A stretch of DNA of 64,000 nucleotides from Amoebophrya sp. A120 (lineage: Eukaryota > Sar > Dinophyceae > Syndiniales > Amoebophryaceae): positions 6,233,860-6,297,859 of the forward strand of contig CAJINV010000001.1 of NCBI GenBank assembly GCA_905178155.1, in the 5' to 3' direction. Positions 43,278 to 54,093 of the stretch are shown here, one piece after another; positions within the stretch are counted from its first letter, which is position 1; each line of letters begins with the position of its first letter. A model generated the notes under the pieces. It searched no databases. It was given only the letters and a program-made list of their open reading frames with translations, and had not been told where the DNA came from. The translations under genes and the position numbers were made by a program.

Positions 43278-44366
43278 GATTAGCGGAAGACGTTGAGGTC
43301 TAGCAGAAGGGGGAGCAGGAGCATACATGAACATAAACCGCAGCTCCACGTGCATTCGACGTCGTGGTGCTCATCCTTGTACGGTATTTTTGCAATTTAG
43401 CATGCAATTTGTAGCTGTTTCCTAACAAACGAAAAAGAGAAATTCCAAAACGAAATCGTGAACAAGGAGAAAATGAAATTGAAAATACTTAAGTAGTCTA
43501 CGTAGCTCGACGTGGTCGTGGTCGATGCCTTTCTTTTGTATCATACGTTAGTGAAAGTTGAATGAAACAATTTGAAAATAAGAACTAGGTAGAACACATT
43601 TTTAGAAGTTGTATGGTTCTTGTTTAGCACAAGTGCCGTCCGGATTCTAGTCCTACCACTGCTGTTATCGATGTGTGAAAATACGCAGTCGCAGAGAAAA
43701 CGACAAATGAACCCCGCACGTGCAGAAAATTGGAATTGGTGCACTTGCAATCAAATAATGAATAGAAATACAGCATACCATAATACCTTCGATGTTGAAG
43801 CTGTGTAATCAAAGACAAAGACATTTTGGTTTTCTAACTTTTTCCCCATCAACGCAAAAGGGTCTTCTCTTTCTCTTGTGTGGTCGAACGTTAACGCACC
43901 GCAGCGCCAAGGAGCACAGTCAAATACAGTCGTATGCGTACTACTAAATGAGCCTTACGCGGAAAATTATCCTTTTCGTTGTGAAGTTGTTGTTGTTCGC
44001 ACTGGCCAGCCGCACTTTCTTCAGCAAGATCAGCAGCAAATCATTTCTATGGTTCCTCGTGTGTGGACGTCTTGACTACAGAGGGAACATATTCGATGTA
44101 GTTCGAGCAGCACCAGGAGCTCTACCAGATTGCTGTGAGCGTGGCAGGTGGTGAAAAAACGCCAACAGATGTTTACTTATGTCATAAGTAAACATATTTT
44201 AAATTTGTTTCTAAAAATGGCAGCAGAAGTAGATGAATTCGACGTGATGGTGACTGATCGTAAACTAACTTAATAAATCATTACTTTGTTCATAGCAGTA
44301 ATCCACCGCCAGGGCCGGGGCATCGGTCTTTCTTGAACTGATTACAATACGAATCGAAGTTTCAAC
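43278..44366. other. intergenic, one doubtful small ORF
   Basis: About 1.1 kb. A 68-codon + frame at 43948-44154 starts with ATG and a hydrophobic segment (IILFVVKLLLFALA), so it could be a small secreted or membrane protein. It has no family likeness, and I keep it only as a possibility. Confidence 0.35.
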
Positions 44367-45563
44367 ATGGCTGCAGTACAGGAGCCATCTTTCGCGGACG
44401 CAACTGCTGACACCGTAGCTGCATCCCCGGCCTCACTAGATTTCAGAACAGACGAAGAAGTCCCTTCTCTCGCCTTTGGTAGATGGGTCGAGAAGCGTGT
44501 GGGACACTTCGCAGCGGATTTAGAGTCGCGAGTGCGCGAAGCCGCTGAACAAAACAGAACAGCGATCGCGCAAGAACCATCAAGAACTGCCGAGATTTTG
44601 AACAGAGGAACGATGCTGGTGGAAGAGATTGCACCAATCGTTGATGACATCAAATTTCACTCCATCTGTGTAGAACGTGCACGACTTGGACATTTTTGCA
44701 GCGTGAGCGATATCCATGCGCTAGACGCTAACGTCAGCGATTGCGAATTCTTCGCATGGATACAGCCTGTCAAAGCCGAGGATGCAGACACGACGGGCGG
44801 CAGCGTGGTCAGACCTGACGCAGACCCGGACAGATGGATCTGCGGCGACGCACTCGAAGTCTGGGAACGCACCGAGGAGCCCGACCAGGGTCCCCCGGGG
44901 CTTACCTATCGAGGTGTTCGCGACGGCGACCTCGGCGTACGAGGATTTGACTCGTCGATAAGCTTGTCCATTGCACAGGACCAGTTGCGAATGTGGATGG
45001 CCGTGGTGCGACGGCGCTGGGGAGCAGCCACGCCAGTTCCCAACCTGCCCGCGGAGATTTTTCGCAAGATCAAGATGTATCTCCGACCCGTCAGTAGTGT
45101 CCTGCTGCAGCCGATGTACCTCGCTAGTGTCGCGGTGGCCAAGCGCCAGCACGATTTGGAACTCCTGCTCGCCGTTGGGCTCGCTCACTACCTCGACTCC
45201 GCGCACAATCTTGCTTCGAAAAGCTACGAAGTGAAGGGGGAGTGGTTTACGTCCAGTGCTCACAGCGATGTTCGCGTGCCGGGAAACACCGTCTTTACGG
45301 TGATGCTATCTGGAAAGTTCTTCTCAGTGGAGGGGGCGGACATCTGGCCGAGCGCTAGCGAGCAGCAGTTGACAAGTTCTAGTGCGTGGAACACGAAGCG
45401 ACAAGAGGAAGTAGAGCAAGGCGATCCGTTTGTCCGACCATCCGAAAGTGAGGCGACGTATGAATCCATCACGAAAATTCTGCGTACATTTTTCGAAGCA
45501 AAAGGCTTGAAGTTCACTCATGACGAGGAGGAGCGGCAAAAATTCACCATCTCGTGGGCGTGA
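44367..45563 (+). CDS. tandem paralogue 1, F-box-like protein of unknown function
   Basis: Single exon, 398 residues, the first of three related genes in a row. Shared blocks run in order. Near the start, a WVEKRVG...AAEQNRTAI...TAEIL helix. Then a Cys pair around CVERARLGHFCS. Then the most conserved core, QDQLRMWMAVVRRRW, followed by PNLPAEIFRKIKMYLRPV, which looks like an F-box (LPxEIxxxIxxYL). Then KRQHDLELLLAVGLAH. Last, a C-terminal block with FFSVEGADIWPS and FFEAKGLKF, ending KFTISWA. If the F-box reading is right, it may recruit a target to an SCF-type ubiquitin ligase. There is no signal peptide or membrane helix. The gene is intron-free, unlike most neighbours. Confidence 0.8.
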   Translation: MAAVQEPSFADATADTVAASPASLDFRTDEEVPSLAFGRWVEKRVGHFAADLESRVREAAEQNRTAIAQEPSRTAEILNRGTMLVEEIAPIVDDIKFHSICVERARLGHFCSVSDIHALDANVSDCEFFAWIQPVKAEDADTTGGSVVRPDADPDRWICGDALEVWERTEEPDQGPPGLTYRGVRDGDLGVRGFDSSISLSIAQDQLRMWMAVVRRRWGAATPVPNLPAEIFRKIKMYLRPVSSVLLQPMYLASVAVAKRQHDLELLLAVGLAHYLDSAHNLASKSYEVKGEWFTSSAHSDVRVPGNTVFTVMLSGKFFSVEGADIWPSASEQQLTSSSAWNTKRQEEVEQGDPFVRPSESEATYESITKILRTFFEAKGLKFTHDEEERQKFTISWA

Positions 45564-46254
45564 AGCAACTTAATCTGCTGCGTTGCTTCTTCGAGATCGA
45601 GGTAAAGGCTCTGCAAAGAAAAAACTGGAACTGCAGCTTCAGCTTTAATCGACGTTGATGTCATCTTTTACTCCCTGGCTTTTGCGAACGAGAGAAGCGA
45701 AGGTCTACCTCCAGTACTCGCGTGGTTGGTTCGCGTGACCGTAGGTGGAAATTGCGACACACCGTGACCGTGTGCAGCCACAGCTGGTGCTTCCTTGCAA
45801 ACTGACTTCGTGTTGCGAACTACTCGACGAGGAAGAACGATAAAAATTAATATACCCTTTCAAAATGCAGATCAAGAAAGCGGCACTTTTCATTCTATTG
45901 AAGGGTCGTTGTTGACAAAACTCTTCCTGCTCGCGTACTTAAGTACATGGCCAGTGGAATTTAGATTATATTCGGATCCTCGGCACTTGCAGTGTTCGTC
46001 TGAATTTTTGGTACATCGCGATCATTCATCTCCGCAACGCAAACGAACCAGACAAACTGCTCCTGCACTCATCGCGCGGCTGCTCCGCGGTCTACTTCTT
46101 TCGCGGTTTATTGATAGTGTTAGTCGTTTTTGTCGTCCAGCTCCAGGACTAAACGCTGAATTACCTCAATTCTCGCTTTCCTATCCTTGCGATTTCAAAA
46201 GGCTAAGCGCCTGGATGGAAATTTAGAACCTCTACTACCAGCTATTGTTCCAAG
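45564..46254. other. spacer between paralogues 1 and 2
   Basis: About 0.7 kb. A 143-codon + frame (45795-46226) has no paralogue blocks and no coding character. I see no pseudogene. Confidence 0.4.
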
Positions 46255-47472
46255 ATGGCAGCCCAGGTTCCGGGGACGGAGGAGAAGGAGCAAAGACCTG
46301 TATTGAGGAAGCGGATAGTGCGCACAGACATACAAGTTCCTTCTTTGGTTTACGGGCGGTGGGTCGAGAAACGCTTCGAAGAATTCTCTGCTGGACTTAA
46401 GAAGTATCTGCAAGATGCAGCGGAGCAAAACAGGAGAGCAATAGCTGAAGACCCATCCAAAACTGCCGAAATTCTGCAGAAGGGCGCAACGCTAGCAGAA
46501 GATGTCGGTACTGTTGCGGACGACTTTTACCACCACACCTCTTGTGTCAGGAGCGCTAGACGAGGAAAGCTTTGCTGCGTGGAAGACCTCCTAGATGAAG
46601 ATGATGGAGCGGAAAGCGACGCTTTTCATTGGATTCCGCCCAAGCGGCACCCCGCCTGTCCGCCCACGCACTTGGTTGCGTATGACAGCAAAACGCTAAA
46701 AGAAACCAGCCGGGCCATATCCGGCGAGGTCCTCGAAATCTGGGAGCGTAAGGTAGATGAAGATCATAATGACAACGCGGGCCAAGAAGCAGGTCGAAGG
46801 CAAGAGAGCCCCCGTCTCGTACTTGAGGGTAAGAGGCAAATAAGTACTACTGTAGTGTCCCGTCTAAACTCATCCATTGTGCAGGACCAGATGCGGATGT
46901 GGATGGCGGTGGTGCGTAGGCGCTGGGATACAAAGGCGCAGGTTCCAAACCTTCCGTCAGAACTCTTCAGCAACATCGCAACTTACCTGCGACCCATCGC
47001 GAGTGTCATCTTGAATCCCATGTACCTCGCTAGCGTCGCGCAGGAGAAGCGCGCGCGCGATTTGGAAAAGCTGCTGGAAGCTGGACTCGCTCACTGCTTC
47101 GAAGCTGCTCACAATCTTTTTGACAACACATTTGAAGCGGACGGCGAAGTGTCTTGGTCGAAAAACGAGAACGATGTGCGCGAAGAAGGAAACACCATTT
47201 TCACGATAAAGCTGGCGGGGAAGTATTTTTCCGTCGAAGGCGAAGACATGTGGCCCAGCAAAAGCGAAGAGCAGCTAGTGAGTAGTCAAGTCTGGGAGGA
47301 AAAACGGCAGACGGAGATGAAAAGCAGCGACCCGTTCGTAAGGCCATCCGCAACTGAGGCGAAGTATGACAATATCGTCTCCGTCTTGCGCACGTTCTTC
47401 GAAGCAAAAGGGTTGCAGTTCACTCAAGACGAAGACGAACGGCAAAAATTCACGATCTCTTGGGCCCCCTGA
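46255..47472 (+). CDS. tandem paralogue 2, F-box-like protein of unknown function
   Basis: Single exon, 405 residues, colinear with paralogue 1. Preserved blocks: WVEKRFEEF, AAEQNRRAIAEDPSKTAEIL, the CVRSARRGKLCC Cys cluster, GEVLEIWERK, QDQMRMWMAVVRRRW, PNLPSELFSNIATYLRPI (the F-box-like helix), MYLASVAQEKRARDLEKLLEAGLAH, FSVEGEDMWPS, and RQKFTISWAP at the end. The middle linker (46750-46850) is variable. Synteny, length and the shared intron-free structure show tandem duplication. Function is as uncertain as for the first copy. Confidence 0.8.
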   Translation: MAAQVPGTEEKEQRPVLRKRIVRTDIQVPSLVYGRWVEKRFEEFSAGLKKYLQDAAEQNRRAIAEDPSKTAEILQKGATLAEDVGTVADDFYHHTSCVRSARRGKLCCVEDLLDEDDGAESDAFHWIPPKRHPACPPTHLVAYDSKTLKETSRAISGEVLEIWERKVDEDHNDNAGQEAGRRQESPRLVLEGKRQISTTVVSRLNSSIVQDQMRMWMAVVRRRWDTKAQVPNLPSELFSNIATYLRPIASVILNPMYLASVAQEKRARDLEKLLEAGLAHCFEAAHNLFDNTFEADGEVSWSKNENDVREEGNTIFTIKLAGKYFSVEGEDMWPSKSEEQLVSSQVWEEKRQTEMKSSDPFVRPSATEAKYDNIVSVLRTFFEAKGLQFTQDEDERQKFTISWAP

Positions 47473-49898
47473 AGAAGATATTAGTGACTATCACGTAATC
47501 GCTTTGGCTTTCCCGACGCCGACGAGAGTACTCCAAGTATGTGCTGATCAATCGGCCGGCTTTTCTACAGCGAGTGACTCACATCGTTCTTCAACTTGAC
47601 ATTAGAGACAAGTGCAAGTCGAGAGAATGAAATAAAAAGATATTTATAAGAATATAAAAACGCTCGGTCCGCCTCCGCCCGGCTCGTGTTCGGACACCGA
47701 CATCACCATCAGCGGCAGTTGCTTTCTTGTCTGTGGAATGCCAACGAAACCGAAGCTCAAAATCGTGAGCAGAAATATGAATCACCGAAGCTCGTCGAGA
47801 TCGAAGTCGAACGTGAGCAGAAATGTGGTGAAGAGAAATATGAATGCGTACAGATTTCAGATTCGTTCTAGTAGACGAGGAGTCGAGGTGTGCAGGTTCA
47901 ATCTTTCTAATATAGTATAGAGTCTCGTGGCCCAATCTATCTTTCTCAGGTCATTCGATGTGTCGTCCTACTTCGAGTTTCATTTTGCGCCATGGCTGTT
48001 CCTTCTTTCGGTAAAACTTCGGTTTGGATTTTCATTTCTAGTCACGCTAACGTTAATGTTAGAACTTGTGCGTTTCAACTTACCTAGACTTAGTTCATGA
48101 GCTACAACATCGTTCTGAATAGAAGTAACAAACAAATTCGTTGATAGTCGTTGAACTGTGTCCACCGGGTTTGCAGAGAAATATTGTGCTATTCTTTTAG
48201 AGCAAAGCAAAGATTAGAATTTTGATCGTATGGGGAGGGCTAGCTGAGCAGGATAGAGAATCTCGATTTCGATATCTGTTTGCGTATCGCGGTTTTACAG
48301 CGTTAGCGCTCGTTGTTCGATTGGCTAAAGCAACACACAAAACCAAACAGATTCCACAGTTGGGGCAAAGGATGGGGTAGTGGAGTAGGTAGCTTAGATG
48401 TCCACTGCGCCCTGATGCCCCAACAGACTCAACGACGTTCTCTATCTGTTACTAGCTTGGTTCTTTTTTGGCGGGGTTTTAAATAAGAAGGGCAACGATA
48501 AAGATGTCGCTAGTGCGTGACTCCTAATGTTCAAGAAGGCCTTTTTACGTTGTGAAGTACTTCTTTACAAATGGACCCAAAATAGGAGACCTAAGGTTCG
48601 GGCGTGAATTTCTTCACCCAGCTTCTGCTCCCTTCCTTGAGTTGCTGCGGTGTTGAAGTTTATGCCTATGCTCGACTGCGCGGGAGGGTTTTTGCCTTAC
48701 CCCTCTAAGGTCTCGGGGATCACGCTGCCACACTGTCACCAAACCCACGCCGACACTGCCAAACAGACTTTTTGATATAGAATAAAAGAGCCACAAAGAA
48801 GCATACTGCAGGGGGAAGGGAAAAGGCTTGCAGCTACCCAAAAAGCGCGGCCAAACATATCAGAGGGCTTGCCTGGGGGTAGTTTCTGCACAAGTGCCGC
48901 GCTTGTGTATTTATATCGCAGTAATGAAGTAGAAGAGCATGGGCACGATGGTCAGCAATTGCCCCCTTCTCTGCCTTCCTCCTGTAGCAATACTTCCAAA
49001 AAGAGCCGACGCACAGCCAACATTCCGACGCGCCCAGCCATGCATGTCGTGGCACTTGGAGGCCCCAAAGATTGCTTCTTCAAAACTCACAAGTGTGAGT
49101 TGAGATTTCCCGACCTTTAGGCTTAGCGTTTTAGGCGTGTGGGGCGGGTCAGTGGGCCACTAGGAGGAACAGGCACAGAAACACCACCAAAAAATGGAAG
49201 AGCAGCGTAGCGCAAGCGATGTTGCACTACTATGGTCGTCGCCTCATTTGCGCAGCATACGAGCAGGCAACCTGGTGGTGTGACTCACTGCCTACTGACC
49301 GATGTGAACAACTGTAACATCGTCGCGAGGAGAAGGGACGAGCAGTCTGGAGCCGCAAGGCAAAGGGGTCAGATGGCATTTACGAACCACGAATACGATG
49401 CCGCGATAGAACAAGGACGACGAGCCTGGATCATCTCTTTTTCCGATCTGAAGTTGTCTATGTGATATTTCGCTGCGTTATCTTTGTGATTTGTATTTAA
49501 AAAAAAAAAAAAATCTTTCTAACATTTTTTCGCCTCGACTTTGTTTGTGGGCAGTTCTGTTCACTGGTGATTGGCACTGAAAATAGATTCGTCACACCAT
49601 GATCTGCAGCTAGTACACTGATTGGTTTTTGTGGACCGTGACCCCGCGCCAATGCCATTGTTGATGAGTAAAGATACAGGATGCGCCCGCGTCATCGTAC
49701 AAGAGTCGCTATGTATGGGCCTCAGCAGGTGGTGCAGTTCGTTGGGAAGTTGTGCTCTCGTTTAAGTTTCTGGCTCTACCAAATAATGGTGAGCTGACAC
49801 AAATAACTAGGTGCTGTGATAGATAAAAGACACCACTACACTCCGCAATATCTCACTCCTACCAAGCTACGCTTGTTTTACGATTTTGATCGAGCAAC
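47473..49898. other. 2.4-kb spacer, no gene supported
   Basis: The first 350 bases carry a flank shared with the third paralogue: TGTTCGGACACCGA (47688) followed by a diverged block with AACGAAACCGAAGCTC. The rest is AT-rich with short frames, and a 14-A run lies near 49499. I looked for tRNA or snRNA folds and found none I would support. Confidence 0.45.
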
Positions 49899-51104
49899 AT
49901 GGCCGGAACCGTACCACCGACACGAATTATACTAACGGAAGAAGAGGTCCCGTCGTTCGCCTACGCTGAATGGGTCGAGAAACGAGTCGGAGATGTTGCC
50001 GCAGGACTGGAGAGGCGGGTGCGAGAAACAGCAGAGCAAAACAGGCTAGCAATTTTGCGAGAACCCGCAAAAACCGCTGAAATTATGAAGAAAGGAACCG
50101 CGCTAGTCGAAAATAGCACCTTCCTCGTGGACGATTACCGGCACCACTGCACTTGTCTTCGTAGTGCGCGAGAAGGAAAATTCTGCCACATCGACGACAT
50201 ACAACGCGACAAAACGACCCACGAGACCTTTGTCTGGCTGCCACTAAAGGCGAGAAAAAGCGCCGCCGCGGCAGACGAGGCCGACGCTGGTGATGTTGCA
50301 GCCGCTGCCGGAGTTGATGCAGAAGGTGCTGTAGGAGAAACAGCGGGAGCGGATGAACGAGAAAGATGGCTAAGCGGCGAGGCACTAGAAAATTGGCACC
50401 GCAATGACGAGAACAGAAACCGCGCACTACCCAGACACGACCCGGACGTACTTGTTCGCGACGGCTTTCGCTGGTTGGGACCGGGCTATGCCCACCTAAG
50501 TGGCTCCATTGCGCAAGACCAGTTGCGAATGTGGATGGCGGTGGTGCGACGGCGTTGGGAAACAGAAGCGCAGCTTCCGAACTTTCCCAAGGAGCTCTTT
50601 CTCATCGTTCGAAGGTTTCTTCGACCTGTCGGCAGTGTCATACTGAACCCCATGTACTTGGCCGTTGTAACGGAGCGCAAGCGGACGAGTGATCTGGAGC
50701 ACCTGCTTACTGCTGGGCTCGCTCACTGCTTGCAGGCGGCGCATTCTCTGGGCACGACCAACGAGAAAGAAGTGGCCGGAGCGGTATCGTGGTCTAAGGA
50801 TGCGACGGAGGTTCGAGCACTGGGAAACACAATAGTCACTGTGATGCTAGCAAACAAGTTTTTTTCCGTGGAGGGCCCGAATATGTGGCCGACAAGGACC
50901 GAAGAACAGATTACAAGTAGTCGCGCGTGGAACGAACTGCGGCAACAGGAAATAACGGCACGGGACCCCTTCGTGAGGCTATCCAAGAACGAGGCGAAGT
51001 ATGATAACATCATGTCCGTCCTGCGCACATTCTTCGAAGCGAAAGGGTTGAACTTTACTCAGAACGAAGAGGAACGTGAAAAATTCACAATCTCGTGGGC
51101 CTGA
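49899..51104 (+). CDS. tandem paralogue 3, F-box-like protein of unknown function
   Basis: Single exon, 401 residues, third copy of the family. It keeps WVEKRVGDVAAGLERRV, AEQNRLAI, CLRSAREGKFCHIDD, SGEALENWHRN, QDQLRMWMAVVRRRW and PNFPKELFLIVRRFLRPV, so the F-box-like Leu is partly changed to Phe. It also keeps MYLAVVTERKRTSDLEHLLTAGLAH, FFSVEGPNMWPT and EKFTISWA. The middle holds an Ala/Asp/Glu-rich linker (AAAADEADAGDVAAAAGVDAEGA) not found in the other two, so linker length and content vary while the blocks stay fixed. Downstream, TGTTCGGACACCGA near 51320 repeats a motif behind paralogue 2. Confidence 0.8.
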   Translation: MAGTVPPTRIILTEEEVPSFAYAEWVEKRVGDVAAGLERRVRETAEQNRLAILREPAKTAEIMKKGTALVENSTFLVDDYRHHCTCLRSAREGKFCHIDDIQRDKTTHETFVWLPLKARKSAAAADEADAGDVAAAAGVDAEGAVGETAGADERERWLSGEALENWHRNDENRNRALPRHDPDVLVRDGFRWLGPGYAHLSGSIAQDQLRMWMAVVRRRWETEAQLPNFPKELFLIVRRFLRPVGSVILNPMYLAVVTERKRTSDLEHLLTAGLAHCLQAAHSLGTTNEKEVAGAVSWSKDATEVRALGNTIVTVMLANKFFSVEGPNMWPTRTEEQITSSRAWNELRQQEITARDPFVRLSKNEAKYDNIMSVLRTFFEAKGLNFTQNEEEREKFTISWA

Positions 51105-51854
51105 ACATACCTCCTGATCAGCTTGCGTATCCTACGTATTTGTTTCCCGACACGACTTCGACTTTTGTAAGTGCTAAGTGCTAGGCATACAACTGTGACT
51201 TACCGTTTATTTCGCCTGCTTGAAATGAGAAAGACAAAGAGAAATATGAAGATGAGAAACTACTATTGACGCTGTGACGGCCGCAAGGATTGCACCGTGT
51301 AGCGCCTTTTTTTTTTGGTGTTCGGACACCGAGGAGGAGGACTGCTATTGCTTCCCAGTAATTGTAATGGCAGTGAAACGGAAACCGAGGCTCGATCTCG
51401 AATGTGCCGCACATTCAGGTGAAGAGGAATATGTGCAGCTATTTCGGGTGCAATTTGAATCCACTACGTAAAGGTAAACTAAAAAACGCGTTGATGCCTC
51501 GTCTTAACAACTTGAAGTAAGTGAACTTCATCGAAGTGAAAGTGGGCGTTGAAGACTTGTATCGACATATTAATTTCTGCAACTGCACGTCGTGCCTGTG
51601 CCAAATTCAAATTGATTTTGATGATTCGTTCTTGGAGCGCGCGGATAGAACAGGAGTCGGTCTGCGTGCAGCTGCATATTGTGCAGCCGCACCATGACGA
51701 CCATCCTTGCTTCAGTTTCTGTTTCGTTGGAACGGTACGTAGTCGAAGAAGGCTTGGTACACAGTGACTTTCGTTTTGATAGAAGTGTGTTTTGTCATCC
51801 TCGTCCAACTCTTAATTGGAAGGTAATATCACTAGAAGTAGGTGGTCTACCAAT
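51105..51854. other. spacer after paralogue 3
   Basis: A 0.75-kb spacer. It includes the duplicated 3' flank near 51320-51440 that resembles 47688-47830, which suggests the duplicated unit includes sequence downstream of the gene. No gene supported. Confidence 0.45.
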
Positions 51855-53357
51855 ATGATGAACGTCGATCGCATCATTAAGCATCGCGCATCCATCGCGA
51901 GCGATCTGCAGAAGGCGCGCGACACATTATCTGCCTCACTTCACCCGACTGGCGACCCCTCGGCCGCGGGCGGGAGCGGGTGCGCAACCGCAGAAGCAAG
52001 AGAAAACGAAATTGGAAATCCTGATCGGGTCTCCAGCACCTCCACGTGTGACACGACAGTAGATGATCAACTAGACGCTGGATCGTCGCTTGCGTCTTCC
52101 TCAAACGCGTTGAATTCCGCTAGCAGTCCAGACGGCTCTACTTCGTCGCGGTCAGTCAGTGCTTATGTGGCGCTTTTTTCGATCTTCCTCCTATTCTACA
52201 GCAACCTGTTTTGTACAGGAGCTGGTATTGGTGGAGCGCCCGCGACGGTGGTGACAGAAGGACCTCATCTTCGCGATTTACAGACAACCGAACTTCTTGT
52301 AGACGATGAAGACGGTTTCTTTGCCAGCGCGTTCAAGCACGTCCTGCGGCGGTTGAACTTGTACTCCGACCCGGTGCTCTGCTCCACCATCCCGGCGCCG
52401 GACGGAGTAGCCGTTGATCCTCCTGACTGCATTCCCTGTCCGGACCAAGGCACTTGTCGGAACGGAACGCTTGTCGCATGCGAGGCGCCTTTCGTGGTGG
52501 TGAAAGCTCGGACGTGCGTCAAGGACGAAGGCATCGTCAACAGAGCCGCACATTATGCGAGCCTGCTGGAAACGGAGCTCGCTTGGATGAAAGGCCGGAG
52601 GGAATGTCTGCCGGAGGGGAAAGAGGTACGAATTACAAATGATCGTTTGAGGGTTAAGACCATCGATCAAGATCATCATGCAGTATTTCTTATAGTGATT
52701 ATGTCGTGTATCATGCAGGCATTCATCCCAGAAATATTGACTTCGCCCTCCAAATAAACTTCACAGACCGTTGACCGCAGCGAAGCTTCGGAGTATCTGC
52801 GCGAGAAAATCTCAGACGATGTTTGGGACGACGCCGCGTTTGCACTGCTTTACGCGCCGCCGAACAACAAAACTGATCTCGCCAGGATAATACCACCAAC
52901 CCTTCGGCGAGACGACATCCGTGCCGGTACTACCGTGTTCGTTTCCACCCGAGCCACAGTGCCGCTTCTGTGTCGGGCCAAGCTGCTTTTCTGGCACTAC
53001 GTTCCAACACTGCTGCTGGGTTTGTCCTTACTTGCGCTCTTCCTCCTTTTCCTCAAGCGGGAGGCGCGAAAGCGGTGGATCAGGGAAACTCTGATTCGGG
53101 AGGTGGAGAAAAATACAAAAGTGGAGCCGGTGTTGCAGGGACTTAGTCTGGAGGATCTGCAGCTTCTCACCGGGGAGCCTGACGCGGAAAAGATGCTTGT
53201 GATCGTCGAGGAAGCAGAGAGAAGGGGAAAAATCTCCCGCGATGTTGCAAACGGGGCGCTTTTCTTCTACTGTCAGCGGATTGCGGACGAACTCGCACCT
53301 GCGAAAGAAGTGAAAGTGGCACACGGAATAGGTGCTCGGAAAGTGCAATTGTGCTGA
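51855..53357 (+). CDS. MAN1/Src1-type inner nuclear membrane protein
   Basis: Two exons, 51855-52625 and 52767-53357, give 453 residues across a GTACGA...CACAG intron. A short basic N-terminal helix is followed by a Ser/Thr-rich linker and a first membrane helix at about residues 102-120 (VALFSIFLLFYSNLF). A lumenal part carries a Cys-rich motif (DPPDCIPCPDQGTC...C...C), as in the Man1/Src1p C-terminal family. A second helix at about 335-353 (VPTLLLGLSLLALFLLFL) is followed by a basic, helical tail (EARKRWIRETLIREVEKN) that fits the Man1/Src1 winged-helix region. Such proteins tether chromatin to the inner nuclear membrane. The N-terminal LEM/HeH fold is not obvious. The TTG at 51816 is in frame but the ATG at 51855 is preferred. 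Confidence 0.72.
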
Positions 53358-54093
53358 CACGGCTGGAAGGCCACGCAGGTGCGACGTGACCGCCGCATCT
53401 CTATTGATGAAATTTCGATGAAGATTTGAATTAGGTTCTTATGCTTACGCAAGAATGCACGACAGCACGGACACTCTGTATGATTACGACCGAAAATCGT
53501 GGGCAGGGAGGTCGAAAGGAGCTGCGCGCCTACAGCGTTTCCAGTCGAAAGGAGCTGCGCGAGTAGCTAGGTCGCGGTCGTGCTGCAAACCCGTGATTGG
53601 TTACCCGGCGCAAGGTTTTCTTTAAAGACGTCGTACCCGGCACGGAAGTACGACGAGAGCAGTGTTCGCAAAGTTCCCTACGTATTTTGTCGAGGATCAT
53701 CGTGCACGTGCTTTTTGCAAATCTTCAAGACGTGTGTCAACTGCTGCCAGGAGCTCCTTGTTCATAATTCATAAGATGATCAAGATCTTTCTGTGTTTGT
53801 TTTGAGGAAGATCAAGCACGAGATCAGACACGGCGAAACTGACTGGACGAGTTGATCAGCAGACGTAAGAATGCAGTGGCCTCCTGCTTTACTTGAGGGC
53901 ATTTGCTATATCTATGTGTGAGATGAGTCACAGGCTGCGGCTCCAGATTTAGGTACTAAAAAAGCGTAGCTTAACAAGCGCTACGTGTGGAGATCTTGTT
54001 GCGCAAAGCAAGTGCTGCATGTCGGGGGAAGAACAAAATTCGAATTTGTTTCTGTTCTCGTCGTTCCAGCCCATTTGAAATAGGCGTAAAAGC
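53358..54093. other. intergenic with a short direct repeat
   Basis: About 0.74 kb. GTCGAAAGGAGCTGCGCG occurs twice within 50 bases, near 53511 and 53549. No gene seen. Confidence 0.5.

Noticed and set aside
43948-44154. Small ORF with hydrophobic N-terminus
   Set aside because: Kept only as a possibility in the spacer entry; too short, no family, no splice context.
48220-49130. Possible structured RNA (TTGGGGCA...TGCCCCAA stem near 48360-48424, nearby GC-rich runs)
   Set aside because: I could not fold it into a tRNA and found no conserved snRNA boxes. One stem is too little evidence.
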